DNA of 64,000 nucleotides from Nonomuraea cypriaca (lineage in GTDB: Bacteria > Actinomycetota > Actinomycetes > Streptosporangiales > Streptosporangiaceae): contig NZ_JADOGI010000028.1 in the NCBI RefSeq assembly GCF_015645445.1, forward strand, positions 1 to 64,000, read 5' to 3'. Numbering within the stretch: the first letter of the stretch is position 1; every line of letters starts with the position of its first letter. Shown here piece after piece: positions 47,090 through 57,921 of this stretch. The position numbers were made by a program, and so were the translations under genes. The notes below the pieces were generated by a model. The model worked only from the letters and a program-made list of their open reading frames with translations, was not told the DNA's origin and made no database searches.

Positions 47090-48829
47090 ATGACCGAACG
47101 GATGACAGGTGCACAAGCCCTGGTGAGGGCGTTGGAGCACGTGGGAGTCGACACCGTGTTCGGGATCCCGGGCGGCGCCATTCTGCCGGCCTACGATCCT
47201 CTCTACGACTCGACCAAGGTCCGGCACGTGCTCGTACGCCACGAGCAGGGCGCGGGACACGCGGCAGAAGGCTACGCGCAGGCCACGGGCCGGGTCGGGG
47301 TGTGCATGGCGACCAGCGGACCGGGGGCCACCAACCTCGTCACGCCGATCGCGGACGCGTACATGGACTCGGTGCCGATCGTGGCCATCACCGGGCAGGT
47401 GGCGAGCGGGGCGATCGGCACGGACGCCTTCCAGGAAGCCGACATCTCGGGCATCACCATGCCGGTCACCAAGCACAATTTCCTGATCACGGATCCGGCT
47501 GACATCGCTCGTACGATCGTGGAGGCGTTCCACATCGCCTCCACCGGCCGGCCAGGGCCGGTGCTCGTGGACATCTCCAAGGACGCGCTGCAACAGGAGA
47601 CCACGTTCAACTGGCCGCCGACCATGCAGCTGCCGGGCTACCGACCGGTCACCCGGCCCCACTCCAAGCAGATCCGCGAGGCCGCCAAGCTGATGGCCGA
47701 GGCCAAGCGGCCGGTCCTGTACGTCGGCGGCGGCGTCCACAAGGCGGCCGCGGCGGCGGAGCTGCTGCAACTGGCGGAGCTGACCAACATCCCGGTCGTC
47801 ACCACCCTGATGGCGCGGGGCACCTTCCCCGACAGCCACCCGCAGCACATGGGCATGCCGGGGATGCACGGCAGCGTTTCCGCCGTCGGCGCGCTGCAGA
47901 AGTCCGACCTGCTCATCGGCCTGGGCGTGCGGTTCGACGACCGGGTGACCGGCGATCTGTCGTCCTTCGCGCCGCAGGCGAAGGTCGTGCACGCCGACAT
48001 CGACCCGGCGGAGATCTCCAAGAACCGCCACGCCGACGTGCCGATCGTGGGCGACTGCAAGGAGGTCATCAGCGACCTCATCGGCGTGATCCAGGCGTCC
48101 GGGCAGCTGGGCGACTACGCCGACTGGTGGACGACGCTCAACGGTTACAAGGAGACGTACCCGCTGGGTTACGAGACGTTCGAGGACGGGTCGCTGGCCC
48201 CGCAGTACGTCATGGAGCGGCTGAGCGCCATCGCCGGGCCGGACACCTACTACGTGGCCGGGGTCGGGCAGCACCAGATGTGGGCCTCGCAGTTCATCGC
48301 CTACGAGAACCCGGGCACGTTCATCAACTCCGGCGGCCTCGGCACGATGGGCTTCGCGGTGCCGGCCGCGATGGGCGCGAAGATGGGCCGGCCCGACGCG
48401 ACCGTGTGGGCGATCGACGGCGACGGCTGCTTCCAGATGACCAACCAGGAGCTGGCCACCTGCGCGCTGGAGGGCGTGCCTGTCAAGATCGCCGTCATCA
48501 ACAACGGCAACCTGGGCATGGTCCGCCAGTGGCAGACGCTCTTCTACGACCAGCGCTACTCCAACACCGACCTGCAGGCGACACGCCGCATTCCGGATTT
48601 CGTCAAGCTGGCCGAGGCCTATGGTTGTGTGGGGCTGCGTTGCGAGCGTCCCGAGGACGTGGACGCCATCATCAAGAAGGCCATGGAGATCAACGACGTG
48701 CCCGTCGTGGTCGACTTCGTCGTCCACCAGGACGCCATGGTCTGGCCCATGGTCGCGGCCGGCACGAGCAACGACGACATCAAGATCGCCCGTGACATGG
48801 CGCCTAGGTGGGAGAACGAAGATGACTAG
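47090..48829 (+). CDS. ilvB: acetolactate synthase large subunit
   Basis: A 579-residue ThDP enzyme catalysing the first common step of Val/Leu/Ile synthesis. The ThDP-activating glutamate is E52 ([15 protein letters not shown]). The ThDP/Mg motif is at about 443-470 ([26 protein letters not shown]), and the FAD-binding mid-domain lies between. AAGGAAC is 8 nt upstream of the ATG, and the attenuator ends 38 nt upstream. It heads ilvBNC. Confidence 0.97.
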   Translation: MTERMTGAQALVRALEHVGVDTVFGIPGGAILPAYDPLYDSTKVRHVLVRHEQGAGHAAEGYAQATGRVGVCMATSGPGATNLVTPIADAYMDSVPIVAITGQVASGAIGTDAFQEADISGITMPVTKHNFLITDPADIARTIVEAFHIASTGRPGPVLVDISKDALQQETTFNWPPTMQLPGYRPVTRPHSKQIREAAKLMAEAKRPVLYVGGGVHKAAAAAELLQLAELTNIPVVTTLMARGTFPDSHPQHMGMPGMHGSVSAVGALQKSDLLIGLGVRFDDRVTGDLSSFAPQAKVVHADIDPAEISKNRHADVPIVGDCKEVISDLIGVIQASGQLGDYADWWTTLNGYKETYPLGYETFEDGSLAPQYVMERLSAIAGPDTYYVAGVGQHQMWASQFIAYENPGTFINSGGLGTMGFAVPAAMGAKMGRPDATVWAIDGDGCFQMTNQELATCALEGVPVKIAVINNGNLGMVRQWQTLFYDQRYSNTDLQATRRIPDFVKLAEAYGCVGLRCERPEDVDAIIKKAMEINDVPVVVDFVVHQDAMVWPMVAAGTSNDDIKIARDMAPRWENEDD

Positions 48830-48845
48830 GAGCGAACCCGACGCA

Positions 48846-48911
48846 ATGAGCGGAGTGGTCGCGACGAAGGAGCGCCCGCGGAGCGAACGAGGAGCGGTGA
48901 GCGACCAATGA
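48846..48911 (+). CDS. 21-residue spacer micro-ORF ending at the ilvN start
   Basis: The 78-nt spacer between ilvB and ilvN holds an open frame from ATG 48846 (MSGVVATKERPRSERG...) whose TGA (48909-48911) overlaps the ilvN ATG as ATGA. The spacer is rich in GAGCG repeats like those in the 39-kb duplication. It may couple ilvN translation; equally, it may be chance openness in GC-rich DNA. Confidence 0.35.
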   Translation: MSGVVATKERPRSERGAVSDQ

Positions 48912-49432
48912 GCCGTCACACGTTGTCTGTGCTTGTCGAGAACAAGCCTGGGGTGCTCGCACGGGTTTCTGCGCTGTTCAGCCGGCGCGGGTTCAACATC
49001 GACTCCCTCGCCGTAGGCCCTACTGAGCATGACGACATCTCGCGGATGACCATCGTGGTCAGCGTCGAGGAGCTGCCTCTCGAGCAGGTCACCAAGCAGC
49101 TCAACAAGCTGGTGAACGTCCTCAAGATCGTGGAGCTCGACCCGACGCAGTCGGTGCAGCGCGAGCTGATGCTGATCAAGGTCAAGGCCGACGCGGAGAA
49201 CCGCTCCCACGTGCTGGAGCTCGTCCAACTCTTCCGTGCCCGCTGCATCGACGTGGCGGCCGACGCGGTGACCATCGAGGTCACCGGCACTCCCGACAAG
49301 CTCGACGCGTTCATCAAGGTGCTCGAGCCGTTCGGGATCAAAGAACTCGTCCAGTCGGGCATGGTGGCCATCGGCCGCGGCGCCCGTTCCATCACCGACC
49401 GGTCCCTCAGGGCACTGGACCGTACTGCCTGA
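48908..49432 (+). CDS. ilvN: acetolactate synthase regulatory subunit
   Basis: A 174-residue IlvN/IlvH that confers valine feedback on IlvB. The N-terminal ACT domain is intact ([33 protein letters not shown]), and a second ALS-type ACT-like domain follows from about 85 ([20 protein letters not shown]). Length is normal. It is preceded by GAGGAGCGGTGAG and the micro-ORF stop. ilvC follows after 25 nt. Confidence 0.96.
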   Translation: MSRHTLSVLVENKPGVLARVSALFSRRGFNIDSLAVGPTEHDDISRMTIVVSVEELPLEQVTKQLNKLVNVLKIVELDPTQSVQRELMLIKVKADAENRSHVLELVQLFRARCIDVAADAVTIEVTGTPDKLDAFIKVLEPFGIKELVQSGMVAIGRGARSITDRSLRALDRTA

Positions 49433-49457
49433 TCATCGCCTGAAAGGTTTTGAGCAA

Positions 49458-50450
49458 GTGACCGAGATCTACTACGACGACAAGGCCGACCTGTCGATCA
49501 TCCAGGGACGCCACGTGGCCGTGCTGGGGTACGGCAGCCAGGGCCACGCCCACGCGCTCTCCCTGCGAGACTCCGGCGTGGACGTGCGAGTCGGTCTGCC
49601 TGAGGGCTCCAAGAGCCGCGAGAAGGCGGAGAACGACGGGCTGCGCGTGCTCACCCCGTCGGAGGCGGTCGAGGAGGCCAACCTCACGATGATCCTGGCG
49701 CCGGACCACATCCAGCGCCACCTGTACGCCGACCACGTCGCCCCCAACCTGGTCGAGGGCGACGCGCTGTTCTTCGGCCACGGCCTGAACATCCGCTACG
49801 GCCTCATCGAGGCCCCTGAGGGCGTAGACGTGTGCATGGTCGCGCCCAAGGGTCCTGGGCACCTGGTCCGCCGGCAGTTCGAGGCCGGCCGGGGCGTGCC
49901 GTGTCTGGTGGCCGTCGAGAAGGACGCCTCGGGCAAGGCGCTGGACCTGGCGCTGTCGTACGCCAAGGGCATCGGCGGGACGCGCGCCGGGGCGCTGCGC
50001 ACCACGTTCAAGGAGGAGACGGAGACCGACCTGTTCGGCGAGCAGGCCGTGCTGTGCGGCGGTGTCTCCGAGCTCATCAAGGCGGGCTTCGACACGCTGA
50101 TCGAGGCCGGCTACCAGCCGGAGGTCGCCTACTTCGAGTGCCTGCACGAGATGAAGCTGATCGTCGACCTCATGTACGAGGGCGGCATCTCGAAGATGTA
50201 CTGGTCGGTCTCCGACACGGCCGAGTACGGCGGCTACACCCGTGGCCCGCGCGTCATCGGTGACGAGGCCCGCCAGGAGATGCGCCGCATCCTGGCCGAG
50301 GTCCAGGACGGCACCTTCGCCCGGCAGCTCGTCGAGGAGTTCGACAGCGGCCAGAAGGAGTTCACCCGCCACCGTGAGGAGCTGGCCGAGAACCCGATCG
50401 AGAAGACGGGCGCCAAGCTCCGCCCGATGATGAGCTGGCTGCAGGCGTAA
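49458..50450 (+). CDS. ilvC: ketol-acid reductoisomerase
   Basis: A 330-residue class I KARI converting acetolactate or acetohydroxybutyrate to the dihydroxy acid with NADPH. The Rossmann motif [20 protein letters not shown] is near 20-39. The loop after it ([16 protein letters not shown]) carries serine/arginine residues typical of NADPH preference. Mg-binding acids are in [16 protein letters not shown] and [15 protein letters not shown] start has AAGGTTTTGAG upstream. It is the last gene of the attenuated operon. Confidence 0.97.
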   Translation: MTEIYYDDKADLSIIQGRHVAVLGYGSQGHAHALSLRDSGVDVRVGLPEGSKSREKAENDGLRVLTPSEAVEEANLTMILAPDHIQRHLYADHVAPNLVEGDALFFGHGLNIRYGLIEAPEGVDVCMVAPKGPGHLVRRQFEAGRGVPCLVAVEKDASGKALDLALSYAKGIGGTRAGALRTTFKEETETDLFGEQAVLCGGVSELIKAGFDTLIEAGYQPEVAYFECLHEMKLIVDLMYEGGISKMYWSVSDTAEYGGYTRGPRVIGDEARQEMRRILAEVQDGTFARQLVEEFDSGQKEFTRHREELAENPIEKTGAKLRPMMSWLQA

Positions 50451-50462
50451 CCACCTGTTCTG

Positions 50463-50495
50463 AAGGGGCAACGAGCACTCGCTCGTTGCCCCTTT
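50463..50495 (+). terminator. ilvBNC terminator
   Basis: A perfect 14-bp stem (AAGGGGCAACGAGC / GCTCGTTGCCCCTT) with a 4-nt loop, ending TTT. It starts 13 nt after the ilvC stop. Confidence 0.92.
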
Positions 50496-50508
50496 AGCAT
50501 GTCCCGGT

Positions 50509-50919
50509 ATGAGCGAGGACGTCCCTACTGGAACGCTGCACCACGTCGAGATCTGGGTGCCCGACCTGCGGCGGGCCATCGCGTGCTGGGAGTGGCTGCT
50601 GGAGGCCCTCGGCTACTCCCGCTTCCAGGACTGGGACGACGGCCGCAGCTGGCGCCTGGGCGCCACCTACCTGGTGGTGGAGCGGTCTCCCGCGCTCACC
50701 GCAGACCGGCACGACCGTCGCCGTCCCGGGCTGAACCACCTGGCCTTCCACGTGGGCAGCAGGGGCGCGCTCGATGCCCTGGTCGAGCAGGCACCCGGGC
50801 ACGGGTGGACGTTGATGTTCGCCGACCGTCACCCCTATGCCGGCGGTGACCGGCACTACGCGGCCTACCTGGAGAACGCGGACGGGTTCGAGGTCGAACT
50901 GGTGGCCGCCGGCACCTGA
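50509..50919 (+). CDS. VOC (glyoxalase/bleomycin resistance) family protein
   Basis: A 136-residue single-chain vicinal oxygen chelate protein. The two beta-alpha-beta-beta-beta halves begin at LHHVEIWVPDL and LNHLAFHVGS. Candidate metal ligands are the His of each plus Glu in GFEVELVA. Function could be an isomerase, dioxygenase or antibiotic-binding protein; nothing nearby resolves it. It follows the ilvBNC terminator by 13 nt, so it needs its own promoter, which may overlap the hairpin. Confidence 0.82.
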   Translation: MSEDVPTGTLHHVEIWVPDLRRAIACWEWLLEALGYSRFQDWDDGRSWRLGATYLVVERSPALTADRHDRRRPGLNHLAFHVGSRGALDALVEQAPGHGWTLMFADRHPYAGGDRHYAAYLENADGFEVELVAAGT

Positions 50920-51016
50920 GCATTGTCCGAGTGAATCCTTGGCGCTACCTTCTTTCATATGTCAGAAGTTTCTTACACATGAACAGCCGCCGTTACGGTG
51001 GGAGAGGGGCGCCGCG

Positions 51017-51172
51017 ATGAAGGCCATCCGCTACTACGCCTACGGCTCGCCGGAGGTGCTCAAGCTCCAGGACGTCGACAAGCCGGAAGTCGGCGATCGC
51101 GAGGGATTCGACACGACCATGATCCGTGATAATAATACCGGTATAGTTATCGGTAAGGAGGGATGGACGTGA
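51017..51172 (+). pseudogene. N-terminal remnant of a quinone oxidoreductase, fused to a promoter region
   Basis: Residues 1-27 (MKAIRYYAYGSPEVLKLQDV onward to PEVGD) are the conserved N-terminus of zinc-type/quinone oxidoreductases of the MDR superfamily, which normally run to about 310 residues. After GD the reading frame enters unrelated AT-rich DNA containing the palindrome at 51128 and stops at 51172, overlapping the map start (GTGA). The rest of the gene has been deleted. Upstream, TTCATATGT (50954) and ACACATGAA (50975) form an imperfect inverted repeat that may be the old gene's operator. Confidence 0.75.
51128..51151. promoter_or_regulatory. 24-bp near-palindrome upstream of map
   Basis: GATAATAATACC at 51128-51139 faces GGTATAGTTATC at 51140-51151, with 10 of 12 pairs matching. 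It is conspicuously AT-rich and sits 17 nt before the map start, where a repressor would block transcription or it could supply a -10 (TATAGT). It also lies inside the oxidoreductase remnant. Confidence 0.55.
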
Positions 51173-51936
51173 TCGAACTCAAGAGCACCGGGGAGATAGC
51201 CGCGATGCGGGAGGCGGGCCGGGTGGTCGCCGCCGTCCACGCCGCCGTGCGCGACCAGGCCGCCATCGGCGTGTCGCTGAAGCGGTTGGACGAGGTGGCG
51301 CGGACGGTCATCGAGGAGGCCGGGGCGGGGTCGTCGTTCCTCGGATACCACCCGTCGTTCGGCGCCATGCCGTACCCGGGCGTGATCTGCACGTCCGTGA
51401 ACGGCGTCATGCTGCACGGGCTGCCGACGCCGTACCGGTTGCGGGACGGTGACCTGATCAGCATCGACACCGGCGCGTACATCGACGGCTGGCACGCCGA
51501 CGGCACGGTCAGCTTCACGGTCGGGCAGGCACGCGAGGAGGACCTCAAACTCATCACGGTCGCCGAGGAGACGCTGGCGGCCGGCATCGAGGCGGCCGTG
51601 CCCGGCGGCAGAATGGGCGACATCGGCCACGCGATGTCCACGGTCGGCCGCGGCGCAGGCTACGGCATGCAGAACGACTTCGGCGGCCACGGCATCGGGC
51701 GGGCCATGCACGAGTCGCCGTTCGTGCCCAACGAGGCCAGGAGGGGACGCGGGATGCGGCTGCGCCCCGGCCTGGTGATCGCCATCGAGCCGAGCCTGAT
51801 GGCCGGGGGCGACGACGACTACCACGTGGCCACCGACGGGTGGTCGGTGTGCTCGGGCGACGGCAGCAGGAGTGTTCACGTCGAGCACACGGTCGCCATC
51901 ACCGCCGACGGCCCGGTCATCCTCACCGTGCCGTAG
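51169..51936 (+). CDS. map: type I methionine aminopeptidase
   Basis: A 255-residue MetAP that removes the initiator methionine. The five metal ligands are recognisable: Asp in SIDTGAYIDG, Asp in WHADGTVSF, His in GGHGIGRAMHE, Glu in VIAIEPSL and Glu in HVEHTVAIT. GTG 51169 is chosen because GGAGGG ends 6-7 nt before it; ATG 51163 would be too close. It is probably one of several map paralogues, since the essential copy in actinobacteria usually lies beside adk/infA in the ribosomal region. It may be under the palindrome's regulator. Confidence 0.93.
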   Translation: MIELKSTGEIAAMREAGRVVAAVHAAVRDQAAIGVSLKRLDEVARTVIEEAGAGSSFLGYHPSFGAMPYPGVICTSVNGVMLHGLPTPYRLRDGDLISIDTGAYIDGWHADGTVSFTVGQAREEDLKLITVAEETLAAGIEAAVPGGRMGDIGHAMSTVGRGAGYGMQNDFGGHGIGRAMHESPFVPNEARRGRGMRLRPGLVIAIEPSLMAGGDDDYHVATDGWSVCSGDGSRSVHVEHTVAITADGPVILTVP

Positions 51937-52278
51937 GGGGCCCGCGAGCGGGTCTGGCGAGCTCTCCGACGCCGTGCGGCGGTTACTCATTGTAATGGTT
52001 CGATATGAGTTGTCATGATTCGTCCTACGGGCCAGGACCAGTGTGATGCCGCAAAAGGGCTCGGACCATGGTCGCGGGAAGGGCAGGAATTCACCGGTCG
52101 CCGTTCTCGGAATCACATCTGATCGTCAAGGCGGCTGATCTTCGGCACTGCTTTGTGCAGGTGTTGTATTCGTACCGGTCAAGGCCGAAGGCCTCGTAGT
52201 TTGTCGAATTGGGCCGCAGGGCAGATCTTCCCCGGTAGCTACGGAGCGTAGTCAATCCGTATCAGAGGAGATACTTCT
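51937..52278 (+). promoter_or_regulatory. 342-nt AT-richer region upstream of the small secreted protein
   Basis: No gene is seen. The base composition is clearly lower in GC than its neighbours, with a small hairpin AGGCC-gaa-GGCCT near 52180 and ATGA-GTTG-TCAT near 52006. The ribosome-binding site GAGGAG at 52264-52269 is strong. A promoter probably lies here, but no consensus pair stands out. Confidence 0.3.
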
Positions 52279-53560
<1,282 letters not shown>

Positions 53561-53624
53561 TCACCGGAGGTATCGTGCGAACCTCTGAACTCTCAGGCGT
53601 TGAGCTGGCATAACATCAGATTTC

Positions 53625-54764
53625 ATGAGGCTGGCGGATCTGCTCGTACGCGACGACCTGCGGCTGACCCTCATCACCGGTGCCGACGTGCTGGATCGCG
53701 AGATCCGGCGCGCGTACCCGACGGATCTGCCCGACCCCCGGCGCTACCTGCGCTCCGGCGATCTCGTGCTCACCAGCGGCGTCTGGTACGGCGAGCCGGC
53801 CGACTGCGAGCGCTTCGCCGACGGGTTGTGGGCCAGCGACGCGGCGGGCCTGGTCGTGGGCCTGATCGTGCTCGGCGAGCTGCCAGGCGCGCTGGTCAAG
53901 GCGTGCGAGAGCCGGCGGTTGCCGCTGCTCCTGGCGGCGCCCGACCAGTCGTTCGGCGCGATCACCGAGGTCGTGACCGCCGAGGGTTTCGCCGCCGAGC
54001 GGCGCGGCGCCGAGCGGGTCAGGGCGCAGACGCTGCTCGACGTGCTGGGCGAGATCCCGCCGGGCGAGGTGTCGGCACACATGAGGTTGCTCGGCGCCGA
54101 CCCCGGGCTGCCCACGACGGCCATGGTGGTGTTCAGGGCCGGGGGCGAGCACGACCTGCCGGAGGTGCTGCACGCGGGCCTGGCCAGGAAGGGCAGGCAC
54201 CTGATCGTGGGCGGCTCGCCCGGCGAGGCGACCGTGCTGGTCAACGGCCGGGCGTCGCGCAGGAGCCTGGCCGACGAGCTGCGCGCTCTGGTCGCGGAGC
54301 GGCCGGGGCTGAGCATCGCGGCCGGGATCAGCGAGGTGGCGGCGAGCGTGGCGCAGCTGGGTGAGGCGCTGGAGACGGCCAGGCGCGGCATGGAGTCCGC
54401 CAGGGGCGGCCAGGGACCCGTGTCGATCATGTCGGTGGCCGACATCGCCAGCTTCGACCTGCTGCTGGCCTCGTTGCCGGCCAGCGTGCGCAGGTCGTTC
54501 CGCGAGCACCTGCTCGGGCCGGTGGTGGAGTACGACGCGCGGCACGGCTCCGAGCTGCTGCGCACGCTGGACATCTTCCTGGAGACCTGCGGATCCTGGC
54601 AGCGCACGGCCGACGAGCTGTACGTGCACGTCAACACCTTGCGCTACCGGATGCAGCGGATCGAGGAGCTGACCGGGCGGCGGATGTCGTCGATGCGGGA
54701 TCGTACGGACCTGTACCTGGCGCTGCGGTCAGGGCAGGCGGCCCGCGACGAGCCTGCCCCGTGA
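53625..54764 (+). CDS. PucR-family transcriptional regulator
   Basis: A 379-residue PucR/CdaR-type regulator. The N-terminal PucR domain is about 1-125 (MRLADLLVRDDLRLTLITGA), a GGDEF-like mid region follows, and the C-terminal helix-turn-helix is about 320-365 (FLETCGSWQRTADELYVHVN, TLRYRMQRIEELTG). The family controls purine, allantoin or similar nitrogen-source catabolism. It is divergent from the deaminase (88 nt) and converges with the amidohydrolase, overlapping it by 36 nt. Targets likely include these neighbours and the ABC importer. Confidence 0.92.
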   Translation: MRLADLLVRDDLRLTLITGADVLDREIRRAYPTDLPDPRRYLRSGDLVLTSGVWYGEPADCERFADGLWASDAAGLVVGLIVLGELPGALVKACESRRLPLLLAAPDQSFGAITEVVTAEGFAAERRGAERVRAQTLLDVLGEIPPGEVSAHMRLLGADPGLPTTAMVVFRAGGEHDLPEVLHAGLARKGRHLIVGGSPGEATVLVNGRASRRSLADELRALVAERPGLSIAAGISEVAASVAQLGEALETARRGMESARGGQGPVSIMSVADIASFDLLLASLPASVRRSFREHLLGPVVEYDARHGSELLRTLDIFLETCGSWQRTADELYVHVNTLRYRMQRIEELTGRRMSSMRDRTDLYLALRSGQAARDEPAP

Positions 54765-55910
54765 GACCACGGCCACGATGTTGGCGGCGGCCAGGTCCTC
54801 GACGCGCTCCCACGGGCGGCCGCGCAGCACGATGAGGTCGGCGCCGAGGCCGGGCGCGATCCTGCCGACCGGCACGCCGATCGAGTCCGCCGCGTCGGAG
54901 GTGGCCGCGCGCAGCGCCGACTCGGCGTCCATGCCGAGGATCCTGGTCATGTGGACGACCTCGGCGAGCTGGTCGCCGAACCGTACGTGGTGGCCGTTCG
55001 CGTCGGTGCCGAGCACGAACCGCACGCCCAGCGCGTGGGCCTGGGCCAGCAGCACGTCGCGGGTGGCCACCAGCTCGGCGGCCTTGGCCCTGGCCTCCGG
55101 CGTGACGGGGACGCGGCCCTCCGCGATGGCCTCGTTGATCAGCAGCGTCGGGGCGACCGGCGTGCGGCGGGCGGCCAAGGTCTCGGCCAGGTCCCTGCTC
55201 ATGAGCGTGCCGTGCTCGATCGAGTCGACGCCCTCTTCGACGGCCACCCGGATGCCGTCCTCGGAGTGGGCGTGCGAGGCGACCGGCATGCCGAGCGCGT
55301 GCGCCTCGTCCACGACCGCTTTGATCTCGTCGCGGGTGTAGTTGCGCCAGCGGTTCTTGTCGCCGATCGACAGGACGCCGCCGCTGGTGGTGAGCTTGAT
55401 GCCGTCCATTCCGGCTCTGGCCCAGGTGCGTACGAGCTTGCGGCACTCGTCGGGCCCGTCGGCCGTGGGCTTGCGCAGCGGGAACGCCGGCGGCACGAAC
55501 AGGTCGTTGTGCCCGGCCGTCATCCCCACCACGCCGTGCACCTGGATGCGCGGCCCCGGCAGCACCCCCGCGTCGAACGCCCGGCGCAGCGCGATCTGGG
55601 CCTCGTCGCCCGCCAGGTCGCGCAGCGTCGTCACGCCGTGCCGCATCGCCCGCTGGGCGTGGGCGACTCCGTGCAGCACCTGCTCGTCCCGCGAGGTGAC
55701 CAGTGGCCAGGTCGCGAAGTCGGGCGGGTCGCCGGGGCCCGCGTGGCCGATCAGGTGGACGTGGGTGTCGACCAGGCCGGGCAGGACGCACAGGTCGTCG
55801 AAGCGGGCGGCGGCGGGGGCCACCTCGGTGATCTGGTCCGGCTCCCAGCTCAGATCGACCGGGCCGCGATGTTCGGTACCGTCCCAAAGGGGGATTCCGT
55901 CGAGTCTCAT
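54729..55910 (-). CDS. metal-dependent amidohydrolase
   Basis: A 393-residue amidohydrolase of the imidazolonepropionase/prolidase-like branch. Metal ligands: H50 and H52 (LVDTHVHLIG), Lys in DGIKLTTSGG, His in VASHAHSED, His in SIEHGTLM and Asp in LGTDANGHH. It probably hydrolyses a cyclic amide or peptide-like bond. Together with the deaminase, PucR and the downstream importer it suggests use of a heterocyclic nitrogen compound. Its 3' end overlaps pucR by 36 nt in convergent orientation. Confidence 0.9.
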   Translation of the reverse strand: MRLDGIPLWDGTEHRGPVDLSWEPDQITEVAPAAARFDDLCVLPGLVDTHVHLIGHAGPGDPPDFATWPLVTSRDEQVLHGVAHAQRAMRHGVTTLRDLAGDEAQIALRRAFDAGVLPGPRIQVHGVVGMTAGHNDLFVPPAFPLRKPTADGPDECRKLVRTWARAGMDGIKLTTSGGVLSIGDKNRWRNYTRDEIKAVVDEAHALGMPVASHAHSEDGIRVAVEEGVDSIEHGTLMSRDLAETLAARRTPVAPTLLINEAIAEGRVPVTPEARAKAAELVATRDVLLAQAHALGVRFVLGTDANGHHVRFGDQLAEVVHMTRILGMDAESALRAATSDAADSIGVPVGRIAPGLGADLIVLRGRPWERVEDLAAANIVAVVSRGRLVAGRLP

Positions 55911-55957
55911 TTCACGATCGACGCTACCCGAGCCTCCATACGGTTGGAGGGATCTAC

Positions 55958-55986
55958 GGTCCTCGTACGAGCTTCTCGTAGGGACC
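55958..55986. promoter_or_regulatory. stable inverted repeat between amidohydrolase and ABC importer genes
   Basis: TACGAG (55966-55971) and CTCGTA (55975-55980) enclose a 3-nt loop. Outside them GGTCC (55958-55962) pairs with GGACC (55982-55986). It sits in the 218-nt divergent region and could be a regulator site or an RNA hairpin in the importer leader. No TPP riboswitch motif was seen. Confidence 0.4.
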
Positions 55987-56128
55987 TACAGGATCGGCCA
56001 GCGGTTTTCCCGAGTTGGCGCGCTACGGCGGCCAGGCCCGCGTATCGTCCGGAAATACCGTCACATGATGGTAATAATCGATGTATACCTTCCTGACCTG
56101 CACGTTCCCCTGCCGTCCAAGGAGAGAT

Positions 56129-57175
56129 ATGGCTACCCTCGACCGCCGCGCGTTCCTGCGGACAACGGGTCTGGCCGGTCTGGCGTTCGGGTTGGCCGCC
56201 TGCGGTGACAGCGGCACGTCGACCGCCTCCTCCGGCAGTGGGTTCGGCTCGGTCAAGCTGCAGCTGTCATGGAAGAAGAACGTCGAGTTCGCCGGCGAGT
56301 ACTTCGCCGACACCAACGGCCACTTCAAGTCGGCCGGGTTCACGCAGGTCGAGCTGCTGTCGGGCGGCGGCTCAGGCACCTCTGTCGAGTCGGGACTGGC
56401 GACCGGCCGCTGCTGGGCGGGCCTGTCCGCGCCGACCATCACCGCCCCCGCCGTCCTGCAGGGCGCCCCGCTGAAGATCGTCGGCGCGACGTTCCAGAAG
56501 AACCCGTTCGCCGTCATCTCACTGAACAAGAACCCGATCAAGGAGGCCACGGACCTGGTCGGCAAGCGGATCGGCGTGCAGGACTCCAACGAGCTGGTCT
56601 GGAACGCGCTGCTCAAGGCCAACGGCATCGACGCGGCGAGCGTGACGCGGGTGCCGTTCCAGTCCGACCCCTCGATGCTCACCTCCGGCCAGCTCGACGG
56701 GTACGTCGGCTTCGTCACCAGCGGCCCGGTGAACCTGCGGATGCAGGGCCACGACCCCGCCTATCTGCTGCTCGCCGACGCCGGCCTGCCGCTGGTCGCC
56801 GAGACGTTCACGGTGACGCAGCAGACCATCGACAGCGAGCGCGACAAGCTCAAGGCGTTCCTGACGGCCGAGATCAAGGGCTGGAAGGAAGCCGTCGCCG
56901 ACCCGGCCAGGTCCGCCGAGTTGGCCGCCACGGTCTACGGCAAGGACCAGAACCTCGACGTCAAGGAGCAGACCGAGGAGGCCAAGATGCAGAACGACCT
57001 CGTCGTCACCGAGGACGTCCGGGCCAACGGCCTGTTCACGATGACCCCCGAGCTGATCGAGCAGAACATCGACTCCCTGGCCAAGGCGGGCCTGACCATC
57101 AAGGCCGAGCAGCTGTTCGACCTGACGATCCTGGACGAGGTCTACGAGGCCGACCCGAGCCTGAAGCTGTCATGA
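56129..57175 (+). CDS. ABC importer substrate-binding lipoprotein (NMT1/ThiY-like)
   Basis: A 348-residue binding protein. The signal combines a twin-arginine motif ([18 protein letters not shown]) with a lipobox (LAAC), so it is probably a Tat-exported lipoprotein. The mature part starts [20 protein letters not shown], typical of the NMT1/THI5-like family that binds pyrimidines, hydantoins, nitrate or sulfonates; LQLSWxxNxEFAG favours an HMP/pyrimidine-like ligand. GGAGAG precedes the ATG. It overlaps the ATPase gene by 4 nt. Confidence 0.92.
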   Translation: MATLDRRAFLRTTGLAGLAFGLAACGDSGTSTASSGSGFGSVKLQLSWKKNVEFAGEYFADTNGHFKSAGFTQVELLSGGGSGTSVESGLATGRCWAGLSAPTITAPAVLQGAPLKIVGATFQKNPFAVISLNKNPIKEATDLVGKRIGVQDSNELVWNALLKANGIDAASVTRVPFQSDPSMLTSGQLDGYVGFVTSGPVNLRMQGHDPAYLLLADAGLPLVAETFTVTQQTIDSERDKLKAFLTAEIKGWKEAVADPARSAELAATVYGKDQNLDVKEQTEEAKMQNDLVVTEDVRANGLFTMTPELIEQNIDSLAKAGLTIKAEQLFDLTILDEVYEADPSLKLS

Positions 57176-57921
57176 CCGGCATCAGCGTCACCGGGCTGAG
57201 CAAGACGTTCGGCAAGGGCGTGACCGCCGTCGAAGGCGTGGACCTGCGTACGCGGAAGGGGTCGTTCCTGTCGTTGCTCGGCCCGTCCGGCTGCGGCAAG
57301 TCCACCGTGCTGCGCATCCTGGCCGGGCTGGAACAGCCCACGGCCGGCGAGATCCGGGTGAACGGCGAGACCCCGGAGGAGCTGCGCAGGAGCCACCACC
57401 TCGGCATCGCCTTCCAGGACTCGGCGCTGCTGGCCTGGCGCAGCGTCGCGGCCAACATCCGGCTGCCGCTGGAGGTCGCCGGGATCAGGCCGGAGCCCGG
57501 CGTGATCGACGACCTGATCAAGCTGGTCGGCCTCGAAGGCTTCGAGAAGGCCAGGCCCGCCGAGCTGTCCGGCGGCATGCGCCAGCGCGTGTCCATCGCC
57601 CGCGCCCTGGTCGTCAAGCCCAGCGTGCTGCTGCTCGACGAGCCGTTCGGCGCTTTGGACGACATGACCAGGCAGCGGCTCAACCTGGAGCTGCTGCGGA
57701 TCTGGACCGAGAAGCCGGCCACGACGCTGATGGTCACGCACGGCATCGGCGAGGCCGTCTTCCTGTCGGACGTGGTCGCGGTCATGAGCCCGCGTCCCGG
57801 CCGGGTGCTGGAGATGGTGGAGATCGATCTGCCGCGTCCCCGTACGCCGGACATGATGCGTACGCCGGAGTTCCACGCCCTCCACGACCACCTCAGCGAC
57901 CTGCTGTTCGGGCACGGCTGA
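57172..57921 (+). CDS. ABC importer ATPase
   Basis: A 249-residue ATPase of the nitrate/taurine/NMT1 group. Walker A is at 37-45 (GPSGCGKST), Q-loop [14 protein letters not shown], signature LSGGMRQR near 137, Walker [13 protein letters not shown] near 157 and H-loop [10 protein letters not shown]. It starts within the binding-protein stop (ATGA), and its stop shares a base with the permease start. It powers uptake through the two permeases downstream. Confidence 0.95.
   Translation: MTGISVTGLSKTFGKGVTAVEGVDLRTRKGSFLSLLGPSGCGKSTVLRILAGLEQPTAGEIRVNGETPEELRRSHHLGIAFQDSALLAWRSVAANIRLPLEVAGIRPEPGVIDDLIKLVGLEGFEKARPAELSGGMRQRVSIARALVVKPSVLLLDEPFGALDDMTRQRLNLELLRIWTEKPATTLMVTHGIGEAVFLSDVVAVMSPRPGRVLEMVEIDLPRPRTPDMMRTPEFHALHDHLSDLLFGHG

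Noticed and set aside
54729..54764. 36-nt overlap of pucR and the amidohydrolase as an annotation error
   Set aside because: Both C-termini read as normal protein and both stops are clear. Convergent overlaps of this size are common in dense GC-rich genomes.
55911..56128. TPP riboswitch upstream of the NMT1-like importer
   Set aside because: The conserved CTGAGA and related core motifs were not found. Only a simple inverted repeat is present.
56269..57921. 550-codon frame that ends in the ABC ATPase
   Set aside because: Its first 300 codons are out-of-frame binding-protein sequence. The ATPase starts at 57172 with an ATGA overlap.
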